Shown here piece by piece: positions 54,370 to 64,000 of a stretch of 64,000 bases of DNA; the first letter of the stretch is position 1, and every line of letters starts with the position of its first letter. The stretch comes from Oegoconia quadripuncta (lineage: Eukaryota; Arthropoda; Insecta; Lepidoptera; Autostichidae). The stretch lies in assembly GCA_949316235.1 (NCBI GenBank), contig OX438741.1, positions 18,787,124 through 18,851,123 on the forward strand, read 5' to 3'. The position numbers and the translations under genes were made by a program. The notes under the pieces are model-generated. The model searched no databases. It was not told the origin of the DNA and saw only the letters and a program-made list of their open reading frames with translations.

Positions 54370-54712
54370 TTTTTATAATAAAGTTCCGGTAGTCATTCAA
54401 AATTTACCTTTAAATAAATTTAAAACAGCCATTAAACGGAAACTTTTTGACTCTCTGAATGATAAGAATGCGTGGACATGAACCGCTCGGCAATATCCAG
54501 TATATATTATTCTTATTTTTCTTTGTCGAATCATAAATTGTATGAAATAATTGTATTTGTATTGACTTATTTAAATAGAGCAACCTCTGAGTTTCTTGCT
54601 CGTTCTTCATTGGGGAAACTACCTAGTGAATGAGTGATAACTCTATGTCATGACGATTTCAAATGTTATTCTTATTACTTACGAAATAAAACATTTTTTT
54701 ATTTTATTTGGA
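54370..54712 (+). mobile_element. CR1-like LINE 3' end
   Basis: AAAGTTCCGGTAGTCATTCA, AATGCGTGGACATGA and CTTGCTCGTTCTTC, ending ACGAAATAAAACATT. A sister copy is at 58172-58543. Confidence 0.7.
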
Positions 54713-54719
54713 AATATGA

Positions 54720-55335
54720 TGGCTCTCGCCGGTACCAGGAGAGCATGCCAAAGTAAGAGTAACATTAGCTTGTGCTGATACTGCGCCTTCTGATGGACAA
54801 TAATCCGTATTCGTAGCGGTAGCAACACTGGACCCCAGACTAATCAAATAAAGAAAAAAGTAAAAGGAAAATATGAATTAATCGGAGTGTAGCCAATGAG
54901 ATGAAGTCATTAACTGTCGGCATAATGTTTGACATTCTTTCCACTATTGTATAAGTACTTACATAACCAATGCACAGGAACTAATTAAGAAAATAAAATA
55001 TTGGTCCAAGATAGGCATAAGCACTTAGTCGTAAATAAATATGGAAGTTGATAAAAATACGAATGTAAATATGCTACTAAATTAAACAATGAATCCGGTT
55101 CTTCCGCTGATATTTATGGGTAGATACTTATGCATAATTACGATTAGGTATAGACGAGCACACGTCAAGGGTACAAGGGTATGACTGCCATTATAAACTG
55201 AGCCACTGTAAGGTAGCACTTCCACACAACAAACGTCCAGAGCTAGAAATATTACGTCTAATGTGTAGTCGACTATACCTATAACTACTTTGTCACATCT
55301 TGAAGGTTCCTTTGAGACATACAAAATTTTAACTG
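54720..55335. other. No recognisable feature
   Basis: Nothing assignable; the 80-codon minus frame at 55082-55324 has no domain. Confidence 0.4.
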
Positions 55336-55339
55336 TTAA

Positions 55340-55495
55340 TAGTGTCGATTCGGATGTACACCAACTAAACTAAACTAAACTACAAACAGTTTTAAAGTAG
55401 TACTGTCTCTTTCTCCCTGGAACAGTACGATGCGACGGCTCCACTCCAAAACTGGTTTTAGTTTAGTTGGTGTATTTCCGAATAGACACCAATAA
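55340..55495. mobile_element. MITE-M1, opposite-orientation copy
   Basis: GTGTCGATTCGGATGTACAC / TTGGTGTATTTCCGAATAGA ends. The core GTACTGTCTCTTTCTCCCTG is the reverse complement of that at 16250-16280. Confidence 0.7.
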
Positions 55496-55726
55496 CTACT
55501 ATGTACCTATTTCTGACTAAACGTCACGAACTACACATCATGTACACGATCACTAAACATACAACACTTTCATCTTTGAATTTAGTAACCCGCTGATTCT
55601 AACCATTGTTTTAACTGGCTTGGGAATCGGTGTTTTTAAATTTGCATCATTTACTGATAGCCAAACTCATGTTACAGGCATGCTGTAAAATACCTCGTCC
55701 ACATAATTGACTTGCCAGCAGGTTAA

Positions 55727-55950
55727 GAGTAGGGGCCATAGTCCGCCATGCTAGCACGATGAGGGTTGGGGACTTCACATGCCTTTGAATTTTTATTTTT
55801 TTATTTCTCAGGCGTGCATATTTCCTCACGATGTTTTCCTTGACCATTAAAGAGCAGCCGGATAAATGCACATAAGTAATTAGATTAAATTTAAAAAACT
55901 CATCAGGTACATGGTCTGTGTGGGTATCGAACCCGGACCTCCTAAATTTG
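55727..55950 (-). mobile_element. SINE-C, partial
   Basis: GGGGCCATAGTCCGCCATGC, TCCTCACGATGTTTTCCTTG and GGTATCGAACCCGGACCTCC (box B intact). The tail is missing. Confidence 0.65.
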
Positions 55951-56191
55951 GATTTTCAATTTACAGTTATGTTTCGATTTAGTAATCCATCTACATAATT
56001 GGATTTATTTTATTTTTTATTTTGGGATAATACAGAATCAATGGCATCATTAAAAAACTATTATAGTAGCTTGGACATACCGACTGACAGATAAATGCAA
56101 TAAACCTCTTTTATTTCCAGTAGATTTAAATTGACATTCAACAAATGATATCATATATCTTACGTTGAAATAGATGCTTGAAGTTTGAAGT

Positions 56192-56541
56192 TTTTTTTTT
56201 TTTTTTATTTTTTTTATGTAAAACGGGTTGGTACTGGACCTCAATCACACCTGATGTTAAGTAAAGATGAGGTCGAAGATGGAAGCGTACTGACCCGGAA
56301 TCCCCAACACATTTGGGGGACTGGCTATCTTATCTCTGACAACCGGAACACGACAATGCTATTAACATTGCTGCTTGGCGGCAGATTTAGATAAGATGGT
56401 GGTAGCTAGCCAGGCGGACATTTAAAATGCCCTATACCACCAACCAAACCGAGTACTTAAACATGTATCCCGCTGGGGATCGAACCCGCGACCTCCGAAT
56501 CGTAAACCCAATGTTGTTTACATTGAGCCACGGAGGCGGTT
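56192..56541 (-). mobile_element. SINE-A, full length with poly(A)
   Basis: Poly-T then TATGTAAAACGGGTTGGTAC, ATCTCTGACAACCGGAACAC, GGGGATCGAACCCGCGACCT and GAGCCACGGAGGCGGTT. Confidence 0.85.
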
Positions 56542-56594
56542 AAATCTGTAAGCCAAAGTTATGGCAACTACAGATTCTCCTTTTTTATTACAAT

Positions 56595-56795
56595 TCTTAT
56601 ACAGGATGAGGTTTTTTTTGCCGTAAGAAAAAAAAATAGGGCATATTAGGTAAGTGAAATAGAAGGTATTAATTAGCATAGGTCATTCTTTTTTTTTCAA
56701 AAGCGCCCCCTGCGGCCTGAGATTGATATGCGACTGGCGTGAATTGTAGGGTCCGTATCATTCGAAATTTATTTGGAACTTATATTTCCTCCAAG
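56595..56795 (+). repeat. Repeat W, uninserted copy (empty site near 56651)
   Basis: GGATGAGGTTTTTTTTGCCG, TATTAGGTAAGTGAAATAGA AGG and GATATGCGACTGGCGTGAAT align with 11510-12120 minus its 379-bp insert. Confidence 0.75.
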
Positions 56796-57160
56796 TTTTT
56801 TTTTTTTTTTTTTTATTAAAAACTGGTTTCGCGTTTGACTACAATCTCACCTGATGGAAAGTGACGATGAAGCCGAAGATGTATCACGCGCACCCAGTAA
56901 ATGCCTATTCACTCTAGACTTGAAGATCCCAAGGTTGTAAGTGTCGGGAAAAACCGACGCGGGCAGTGAGTTCCATACCTTAGCAGTCCGCATTATAAAT
57001 GATGAAGCAAAGCGCTTAGTGCGGATGTTCGGTATGTTGACAACATATGGATGGAAACCCCCCCCGCGCCTGGTTGTCCGAAGATGGAAAGGGGACGGTG
57101 GAATAAGATCGTGCAATTCCATCGCACACTCACCGAAATGTATCCTGTTACAATACTGAA
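56796..57160 (-). mobile_element. CR1/Jockey-like LINE 3' end
   Basis: Poly-T 56796-56814. The minus frame has HFGECAMELHDLIPPSPFHL, RTKRFASSFIMRTAKVWNSL and PASVFPDTYNLGIFKSRVNR. A C/G run and an apparent deletion replace the AYGKIRRDAKN segment. It lies ~270 bp upstream of the CenG1A leader and may limit its promoter. Confidence 0.8.
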
Positions 57161-57296
57161 AGGCATACGACCCTATTTTTATTTAATTTAATGTTGTAGA
57201 TAATTATTGGAATAGGCTACAAACGCAAACGGAAACAATAACCTACCGTTTCTTTCATTAGGTATCTAAAATAAATTATTTGACATAATCTAATTC

Positions 57297-57378
57297 AGCG
57301 CCATCTATGAAGTGACGACGAAACTAACTCGCGGTGTTACAAGTGATATCTTTCATAAAATACTGGGGAGATGGCGCT
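57297..57378. repeat. 10-bp inverted repeat upstream of CenG1A promoter
   Basis: AGCGCCATCT at 57297-57306 and AGATGGCGCT at 57369-57378 are a perfect inverted pair 62 bp apart. The words resemble the SINE-B tail but no other SINE-B sequence is present. This may be chance or a remnant of a small element. Confidence 0.35.
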
Positions 57379-57429
57379 ATTCTCACCTGCCATGTAATTT
57401 GACAGCCCTCACTTCGGGACGCACGCGAA

Positions 57430-57711
57430 TGCCAGTTCGGTAATGGCTGCCGTTGGGGTGGTTGACTCGCGTCGCTATCAGTTCTCCGCAGTTGATTGGT
57501 TGTTTACATTATTTACATCACAATCTTAACCAACACAACCGCCGTGCCAAGTGTTTACTATCGATTCTCCATTCAAAAACGAGTGACAAAACTTTGTAGT
57601 GAGTGAAGAAAAAGTTTTAGTTTACCGCGATGAGCGGATTGTTCTCAATGCGTTGAAATGGGAATGCATGAGTGTTGTGTTGTGGTGTGCTAATTGGGTT
57701 CCCCTGGCTAA
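57430..57711 (+). promoter_or_regulatory. Probable CenG1A promoter and 5' UTR
   Basis: This is a repeat-free stretch with more CpG than its surroundings, directly upstream of the coding exon. An arthropod-type initiator TCAGTT lies near 57478 and an inverted CCAAT (ATTGG) near 57497. No TATA box was seen. The transcription start is inferred, not shown. Confidence 0.5.
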
Positions 57712-57766
57712 ATGCTGGGCTTTCGAGTCGCGATGTGTAGCCGTCAACACTCGCAGGCATGTTTAA
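57630..57766 (+). other. Three upstream ORFs in the CenG1A leader
   Basis: ATG at 57630 opens a 9-codon ORF including its stop (57630-57656). ATG at 57658 opens a 12-codon ORF (57658-57693). ATG at 57668 opens a 33-codon ORF (57668-57766) in another frame that overlaps the main start at 57712. If the leader is transcribed as inferred, scanning ribosomes meet three ATGs first, which would lower translation from 57712 and may favour 57733 or reinitiation. Confidence 0.5.
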
Positions 57767-57907
57767 ATACATCCCTGTCTATCAGACAGGAGATACAGCG
57801 TTTCGAGAGCGTGCATCCTTCGATATACGCTCTCTATGACCTTGTGGAATTGGTACCGGACCCGCTGCTGGCTCAACAGATTCGTGATCACGTCGTGGCT
57901 ATCGAAG
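57712..57907 (+). CDS. CenG1A: First coding exon of AGAP/centaurin-gamma (CenG1A), partial
   Basis: The exon encodes 65 residues plus the first base of codon 66. From residue 23 it reads [20 protein letters not shown], then [20 protein letters not shown] and AIE. From memory this matches the conserved segment of AGAP1/2/3 and fly CenG1A just before the Ras-like GTPase domain ([16 protein letters not shown] ... QIREHVIxIED). These are Arf GTPase-activating proteins with GTPase, PH, ArfGAP and ankyrin domains that act in endosomal and membrane traffic; those domains lie on later exons outside the window. The exon ends ATC-GAA-G followed by GTTTGT, a phase-1 donor. The family has Asp next, so splicing to an exon starting AC or AT would restore E-D. 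The start at 57712 is the first in-frame ATG but has a weak context (T at -3). A second in-frame ATG at 57733 has G at -3 and could be used. The first ~20 residues are not conserved. Confidence 0.88.
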
Positions 57908-57913
57908 GTTTGT
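57908..57913 (+). other. Splice donor of CenG1A coding exon 1
   Basis: GTTTGT follows GAAG directly, at exactly the point where the AGAP match stops. In-frame reading beyond it (VCTYK...) no longer resembles the family. No exon encoding the expected VNSQEWTLSRSVPEL-type continuation was seen in 57.9-64 kb, so the intron is probably longer than 6 kb. Confidence 0.75.
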
Positions 57914-58171
57914 ACATACAAGTAATATACAATAGGAACAAATCTCGGTCCTTCGACAATGTTTACGTTCACAAATTTCACAATTGTGTATTCCGTTTCT
58001 AGGGAAACGCAGCACGGCACAGTTGCCTTGTGAAATACCTGTAGATAAATCATGTCTCGCATGTTTATTATTATTGAATGTTATGCTTTCTTCGATTTCG
58101 TTGAATGATTTATAGGAATATTATTTATAGAAATGTTAGTGGTTTATTTTACTATCTAGTAGAGCATGGCA

Positions 58172-58543
58172 CAACGCTTTTATAATAAGGTTCCGGTAGA
58201 CATTCAAAATTTGCCTTTAAATAAATTTAAAACAACCATTAAACGGAAACTATGTGCCAAAGATTCTTACAAAATTTCTGACTATCTGGATGATAAGAAT
58301 GCGTGGACATGAGCCGCATCCAGTACATTTTATTCTAATTTTTCTTTGTCGAATCATAAATTTAACAATTATTTCAAATTGTATTTGTATTGACTTATTT
58401 AAAAAGAGCAACCCCTGCGTTTCTTGCTCGTTCTTCTCTGGGGAGACTGCCTAGTGAATGAGCGATAACTATATGTCATGACGATTTCAATGTTATTCTT
58501 CTAACTTACGAAATAAAACATTATTGATTTGATTTTGATTTGA
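58172..58543 (+). mobile_element. CR1-like LINE 3' end in CenG1A intron
   Basis: TTTTATAATAAGGTTCCGGT, KISDYLDDKNAWT-like coding, CTTGCTCGTTCTTCTCTGGG, ACGAAATAAAACATTATTGA and a TTTGATTTTGATTTGAT tail. Confidence 0.75.
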
Positions 58544-58779
58544 TGGGAGTATTACGTTGTAGCGCTGTAGTTTAGGACCATTAGTATGACATTAGCTGTA
58601 TTGTAAGTAGGTAGATAGTTCTAATCGTTTAGTGAATAGACTAGAAATGCTTTATGGCTATTTAAAAAACGGCTTAAACATTTATAGGCACAGACAATAT
58701 ATAGGCAACACAGACAGGAATAAAGAAGGAAGACAATTTTGCGCCCAGCTGCCGGCGCCACAAAAGTGAAACAAAAAAG

Positions 58780-59470
58780 GTCTCCAGCTCAACATGAGTT
58801 GCAGCATAGGTAGGTATTACTACAAAATAAGTGGAACATTAATTTAGCTAAGGAAGAGGTTGGATTTCTGTATATGTAACTTCATTACAAGTAAATCCCT
58901 TTTAGACGCATTAAGGACACAATCCACCAAAATATGTTACAGATCTTCGACTTTACCGCTTATGTCACAGGTGAGCTGACCTTTCGCATCAAGTAAGCAA
59001 AAGAGTTTAGAGGATAGAAGTCCGAAACGAAATCTATGACCAGTAATAATTCGTTGTTTATTCAACTGCGTGCGACTCTAAAACCACGGAACACGAGGAC
59101 GCTCACACTGAATATTTCTATACCAGAGGGCGGAGTGTGAGTTTTGTTTCGACATAACTTTACTACCGCGTTCACGTTTACGTGACGATTTGTATGGAGA
59201 AAAGTGCAGCGCCTCTAGCGGATAGTTTGCAAAACGATTTTTTTCATAGGGACTTTTTTCGTAATAGCGAACGCGATGGTAAAGTTAAAAACGAGACAAA
59301 GTAAAGTTTCCATTCATGGACACATTTACGCTTATATATGTGAAGAACTTCAGAATAGCTTAGCAGAATACATCACAAGACACACCTTCTCCGATAGCCT
59401 GTTGTGCAAACTTGTCAGCCTCTTCAGTCCCGAAGAGCCCTATATGAGCCGGGATCCATTGTAAAGACAA
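58780..59470 (-). mobile_element. LINE fragment with RNase H domain, split by MITE-M3
   Basis: On the minus strand: NHLEKCRHLSLQWIPAHIGL and FGTEEADKFAQQAIGEGVSC, the C-terminal RNase H motif (W-I-P-x-H-x-G-x-x-G-N/T-E-x-A-D). Beyond MITE-M3 it continues LNKQRIITGHRFRFGLLSSK, LTCDISGKVEDL and HILVDCVLNASKRDLL, a cysteine-bearing tail typical of I/R1-group LINEs. It contains stops and is dead. It lies in the CenG1A intron, antisense. Confidence 0.7.
59127..59303. mobile_element. MITE-M3 inside the RNase H LINE
   Basis: AGAGGGCGGAGTGTGAGTTT to AAAGTTAAAAACGAGACAAA. The last ~20 bp of the right terminus are missing. Confidence 0.7.
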
Positions 59471-59659
59471 ATGTCGGCATTTTTCTAAATGGTTGGAGAG
59501 TCATTATTCGAATTGTTTCGGAAAGTTTCTAGCGAATGCATTTCCATGAACAAAACGTTTTTGCAATTTTAAAACGTTTCGATATGGAATCGAATATCGA
59601 CTATTTAACCATTGAGAATACGGGGCCTGAGCTGTCTGATTACGAATAAATATTTGTAC

Positions 59660-59816
59660 AAGTTTTTTTTTTTTTTTTTATATGAGAGGGCGGCAAACGA
59701 GCATGCGGGTCACCTGATGGAAAGCAATCACCGCCGCCCATGGACACCCGCAACACCAAAAGGGTCACAGATGCGTTGCCGGCCTTTGAGGAAGGTGTAG
59801 GCTCGTTTCTTGAAGT
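59660..59816 (-). mobile_element. LINE-J 3' end
   Basis: Poly-T, ATATGAGAGGGCGGCAAACG, GTCACCTGATGGAAAGCAAT, and coding up to AGGCTCGTTTCTTGAAG. Confidence 0.8.
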
Positions 59817-59819
59817 TCC

Positions 59820-61140
59820 TTTCCTTTTACTTTCTTACCTCATCCTTTAACTCCTGATGCACTGAAAAATATCTGTCGTATCGTAGTTTTGAAAAGAGAT
59901 CGCTAAACTTGCTGAGAACATTAGCCTAAGCGCGAACACCAAATGCTTTAAAAGTGTAATGTCTAATTCATACTGGAAATCATGTTTAACTATCAGAACT
60001 AACACTGTATGCAAAATATCTATTCGTGCTGTTAACCGTTAAGGAGATTCCATCGTGAGGACAGATCCTGGCTGCAGCATCAGGTCATGTCTATCATCTA
60101 AATGTATTGTCATCAGAACTGAATGAGTTTGCAAAATTTCAGCTTCTTCGGTAATCAGGAAATGGTTCTAATTTGACTTGCAAATGTTGAACGGACATGC
60201 CTACATACGAAGTAAATAAAAGTTTTAAAAAAAACTTATTTAAAGAGTTTTCAACCAGAGTACGTACAAACCTATGCTGTTTACTGAATAAAAATAAATT
60301 TCTCTTTATGTAAACTGAAGCAATGCGTTGTGCATACTGCGATATAATTTCATTTAATCCGGGGAATTTTGAAATATTGAGCGGACATAATACATATACG
60401 AAGCAAGTTAAATAAAAGCTTGTAAATCATATTTTCATGCACCAAATCATACACTGAAATATTTGACATTTTTTGTACAAACTTTGTATTTTGTATAAAA
60501 AATAAAACTAACAAAAGGATATAGAAATATCTGTCAGACTTGGTTACAGAGGCGTCAAACTTTTAAGATATGGTGAAAATCTCCGTGACGCAATCTAATT
60601 TCATAATTCATTTATTTATTTTCAAGGTGGTTTTACATTATTATGGCTGGAGGTTCTTTTTTAGTATATGAACCTCCGCTTTCCACACCGCGATACTCTA
60701 TCTATAATGAACTTCTTCAAGGATTTATTTTCTGAATATCAAATTAAATATATTTTTATACATCCAAAAGTACATTAAAATAAATAAAATCAACATAAAA
60801 ATACTTAAAAGCTGATATAACACAAGTGCCTCAACGAGGAATACCTGTGTTTCAGACAATACTAGGACTTCTTACATTTATCTTAAAATAATTTAGACTT
60901 AAAACTAAATATCTTCCAAATGGCTTAACCGATTTAGTAAAAACACACTGCATACATAAAGTCACGCTTGTTTCCCATAGAGGTAAGTAGAGACCATAGA
61001 CTTACACTTGCTACGATCCTGACACACCTCTTTTGCTTCATTCCCTCTCGTAATGTTATTCATACTTTGCTCGCAGATTTAGGGTACTCTGGACTTGATC
61101 ACGGTACGTTCGCCGTGGTCTTCCCCTACCAACACTACCA
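59820..61140. other. CenG1A intron sequence, nothing recognised
   Basis: AT-rich. No exon resembling the AGAP GTPase domain was found. 60961-61000 has CACGCTTGTTTCCCATAGAG, a word also present near 18220 and 30955. Confidence 0.4.
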
Positions 61141-61149
61141 TCCACTTCA

Positions 61150-61295
61150 CATTTTCGTTAGTCTTTTTCATTCATAGTCTCCACATGTCCAAGCTATCCC
61201 AGCATACCTTTTTCAATATTTGTCACTGCGTCTTCTTTCACACTGCATACCTCCCTAATTACACTATTCCTGATTCTATCTTTCAAACTCAGCAA
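61150..61295 (-). mobile_element. RTE-type LINE ORF fragment
   Basis: Minus frame LKDRIRNSVIREVCSVKEDA, VTNIEKGMLG then stop and LGHVE (WFGHVE motif). Confidence 0.6.
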
Positions 61296-61699
61296 CAACT
61301 CAACTAACAACTATACAGACAATATTATGATAGCAAACTTGGTATTGTAGTTAAAGCAAAGAATCAGTGCCAGTATTAAATTAACTACCTACTGTTTCTC
61401 ATTTATCTGTGGTATTTGTGGTCGTACTATGCGTACTATATGATTGCTGTTAAACTAGCGTTTATATTAATATTACAAACTAAACAACCAACCTATTATG
61501 TTTACTCACTAATTAAACCATTAATCTACTAACTATATTGACTAAACAAACATGGTTTAATTATTATTTATTAGGCAATATTTAAGATTTGCTCGAATAG
61601 ATCATAATGCTTAGTTAATTTGTTAAAAGTTTTTGTTTTGTACCTTCCATTTGCAAATAAACTGTAAATTGACCTAATAAATTGCTATTATGAGGCATT

Positions 61700-61915
61700 T
61701 ACTAGGTTAGCATGGTTTGGGCACATTATGAGGGGGGGATGAAAGGCATATATAATGAGATGAGTGCTATAAGTATAAATGTGGAGGGATACAGAGGTAG
61801 AGCAAAACCGATGAAGGTGTGTGTAGACTGCGTGAGGAATGTTATGTGTGTGAAAGGGGTACGTAAGGGGATAACAGATGATAGAGGAGAGTGGATGAGG
61901 AAGACATGATGCCTA
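61700..61915 (+). mobile_element. RTE-type LINE C-terminal fragment
   Basis: MVWAHYEGGMKGIYNEMSAI, EGYRGRAKPMKVCVDCVRNV, MCVKGVRKGITDDRGEWMRK T. The family motif is GRGRPRKRWMDCVRxDMxxKGV...MTDDRGEWKRKT. It is the downstream neighbour of the 61150 segment in the source element but in opposite orientation here. Confidence 0.7.
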
Positions 61916-61919
61916 GAGT

Positions 61920-62850
61920 GAGATAACGGCAGGAAAATGATGATGACGCGTTTAGATTTATCAAAGTTTCAAAATTAATTTTACAATTAAATCTAAAATT
62001 ATTCACTAGGTCTAGGACCTAGTGTAAACCCATCGTAAGGGTTTGACGCATTTGGTGCACTTCTCAACTTGTACACCATGCTCAATTGGTACACTTCTCA
62101 ACTTGTACAGTTCTCAAATGGTGAGCTTAGTGTCGATTATTCAATGTAATGTAAATCTAGATTCAATTGATGTAATAGTGGTATAGATAATACTTAGTTC
62201 TCAAGAGATAATTTTAATTTAGACATTAAAAATCATGTAAAAATTCAGGTAAGAAAAGTTAATGTAGAGCCGAGTTCTTTCCAACAAGTAGGTAAGTATA
62301 CACTGCTTTTTCCGAGAAGATTTACTCTTAGTAGAAGATACACAGCTATTTTGAAAAATATTTTTAAAGTAAATAACTTAGACGAATACGATTATTACGG
62401 AACTTAAGATAAAATTGAAACTACGGTTCAAAATTCTAATACTTTCTTTGATTTTGGCATAAGTAATGCCAAGATAATGTCAGGGTCCAAATATGCGCCA
62501 AATTTCTTCGAGAAACATGTATTGCAAAACTGCTGTGGACTTGAAATAGGTCTCATCAATTTGCTACCAATCCAACAAGCCCAGGAAGGTGATTCAAGCC
62601 CAAGATAATCTAGCTGGAGAGGTACGTCAAAGGAGTGTGTATTCCTGAAGCAGATTAGCGTATGTCATTTAAGAGTTTGTTAATCTTTGAGTACAGACGA
62701 GGGAGGAGAGAAACAAAACAACGAAGATCCATTTCGGATTTGATATAAGTAGTTATACGCTTAATAAGTTGAAGAAATTATGAACTTAAACTCAAGTGTA
62801 ATTTTATCTCGCTTCAAAATACTTTTGGCATCTAAGTCGTTGGACGTCTA
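61920..62850. other. CenG1A intron sequence, nothing recognised
   Basis: 62057-62115 has two copies of ACTTCTCAACTTGTACA ~36 bp apart. Otherwise featureless. Confidence 0.4.
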
Positions 62851-62851
62851 A

Positions 62852-63188
62852 GGCCGGTATTAATAAACCATTCTCAAGATTGAGAAAAGTCTTATGACCG
62901 GTCTCAAGTAAACGTGTTGATTAATAAACCTAACTTGAGACCTGAAAAGCACGTGCATACTCAAGCAGTACTCATTTGAGAGGTGCGCGTATTAATAAAC
63001 GAAACTCAAGAACTCAAGCGAATTAATTCGCCGCTGAGGCGAATACTTGAGAAGTGATCTCAGCTGAGTAGACCTCAAGATTGGTTTATAAATCAGCACG
63101 GAGCTTAAGATAGCGTCAACTTCTTAAGACGCATCTCGGTTAATACAGCCTCAAGACTTCTATTGAGATTGATTTATTAATACGGGTC
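62852..63188. mobile_element. 337-bp Harbinger-like MITE, TAA target duplication
   Basis: GGCCGGTATTAATAAACCAT and TTGATTTATTAATACGGGTC are inverted termini. TAA lies on each side (62849-62851, 63189-63191), matching the PIF/Harbinger TWA preference. The interior repeats CTCAAG words. No coding. Confidence 0.8.
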
Positions 63189-63191
63189 TAA

Positions 63192-64000
63192 GTGCTGCTA
63201 CTTCAAAATTTGTCAAGACATTCGCTTGAATACCTGCAAGCAGATGATATCTTGTATTTGGAACAAGATCTAAAATAGAAAGCGTTTAGACTACAGGTTG
63301 TAACATAGAAATTTACATCTACAATCTACATATTACGACATACATACATCCGAAAACATTACCCTCCTTCCTGGTTCAGTCAATCGAAAACAGATTCCAA
63401 TTGATAGTGATATAAAATTAACTGCTACACAAAAGAATCTCAGTCGGTACATGAAATTAATTAGTCTAACACTCAATCAAAGGGGAAAGCATTTGTTAGA
63501 ATGATTGACACTCTATTAAAAATCAAACAAATAGAAATTCCTGAAACCAAAGTAATTGACGCTTCATTCTCTTAGCTGCAACGCCACGCAACTGTCGACT
63601 TTGCTAACGATCTTGACATTTCGCTTCCACTAGTTCATTGTCTTGTTTCTGGGAAAGGAAATGGCGAGACTAAAAAAAAAACAACTAGAGTACAGCACCA
63701 TGCGCTGCTCGTGGTAGAAAAAACGTCACACCCAAGCCTTGACAAGTATTGTGTAACGTGTCTTTGTTTGAACGTTGTTATTAAAATGTCTGTCGTTTAT
63801 TACTGCCATGGCAAATGTATGCTTATCACAAAACAATTCCGTGTCGTAAATTTTACTAATACTACAGAGTTACTTGTCAATATAATTTTATCTATCGATT
63901 CCTTGATTGTATGACACGGGGTAATCTGTGCACTGTGCAGAGTATTCAGGCGACTCAAATTTGGAGGCAAGTAATCGGAAATTATATAGAAATTTGATTA
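63192..64000. other. CenG1A intron sequence, nothing recognised
   Basis: The 67-codon frame at 63711 shows no family resemblance. Confidence 0.4.

Noticed and set aside
1..64000. CRISPR array, operon, phage or bacterial defence system
   Set aside because: No regularly spaced repeats with spacers, no long co-directional ORFs, and the DNA is clearly eukaryotic.
57908..64000. A second CenG1A exon in the window
   Set aside because: No frame on the + strand matches the GTPase domain (no GxxxxGKS P-loop). The candidate frames are LINE or chance.

Overview
This 64 kb window is AT-rich invertebrate nuclear DNA, most probably from a moth or butterfly (Lepidoptera). It has no bacterial gene organisation: no operons, long ORFs or ribosome-binding sites. 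It is dense in 3' ends of CR1/Jockey-, RTE- and R1/I-type non-LTR retrotransposons, tRNA-derived SINEs, Helitron-like elements ending in CTAGT, MITEs and foldback elements. The one host coding segment I recognise is the first coding exon of an AGAP / centaurin-gamma gene (CenG1A) on the + strand at 57712-57907. It stops at a phase-1 GT splice donor, and I see no later exon, so its intron appears to run past the right edge. The species call rests on remembered repeat types and is not proven.

Layout. 1-17 kb: scattered SINEs, two large palindromic or AT-rich inverted-repeat elements (2.9-4.1 kb), LINE tails, and a cluster of RTE and GC-rich LINE insertions at 13.7-15 kb. 16-20 kb: an RTE insertion and an 872-bp foldback element with 374-bp arms. 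Both have a matching empty site elsewhere in the window. 20-34 kb: a recurring foldback family (FB1) interrupted by Helitron-like copies, 5S rRNA-like SINEs, and a nested Helitron / TIR element / LINE tail at 25.8-26.6 kb. 34-48 kb: degenerate RTE, a 129-bp direct-repeat pair, a three-unit tandem array, a 521-bp foldback, a CR1-like C-terminal ORF with its 3' UTR, nested insertions at 45.4-46.0 kb, a fresh 311-bp tandem duplication, and an ORF made of 43-codon repeats. 48.5 kb: a possible minus-strand first exon with good donor sites. 49-57 kb: more SINEs, MITEs and LINE tails. 57.3-57.9 kb: promoter, 5' UTR and first coding exon of CenG1A. 57.9-64 kb: its intron, which contains LINE fragments (including RNase H), MITEs and a Harbinger-like element.

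The strongest observations are structural. Three insertions can be dated relative to an uninserted sister copy in the same window: the foldback at 18.5 kb, the RTE at 16.7 kb and the 379-bp retroposon at 11.6 kb. One RTE insertion at 13.8 kb shows the 5' inversion expected from twin priming, with intact 12-bp target duplications. 5S-like and tRNA-like SINEs share the TGATGA-type tail of RTE elements. Two LINE 3' UTRs carry a hairpin with a compensatory base-pair change. I see no bacterial-type system, CRISPR array or complete autonomous transposon. All repeat family names (SINE-A, FB1 and so on) are local labels.
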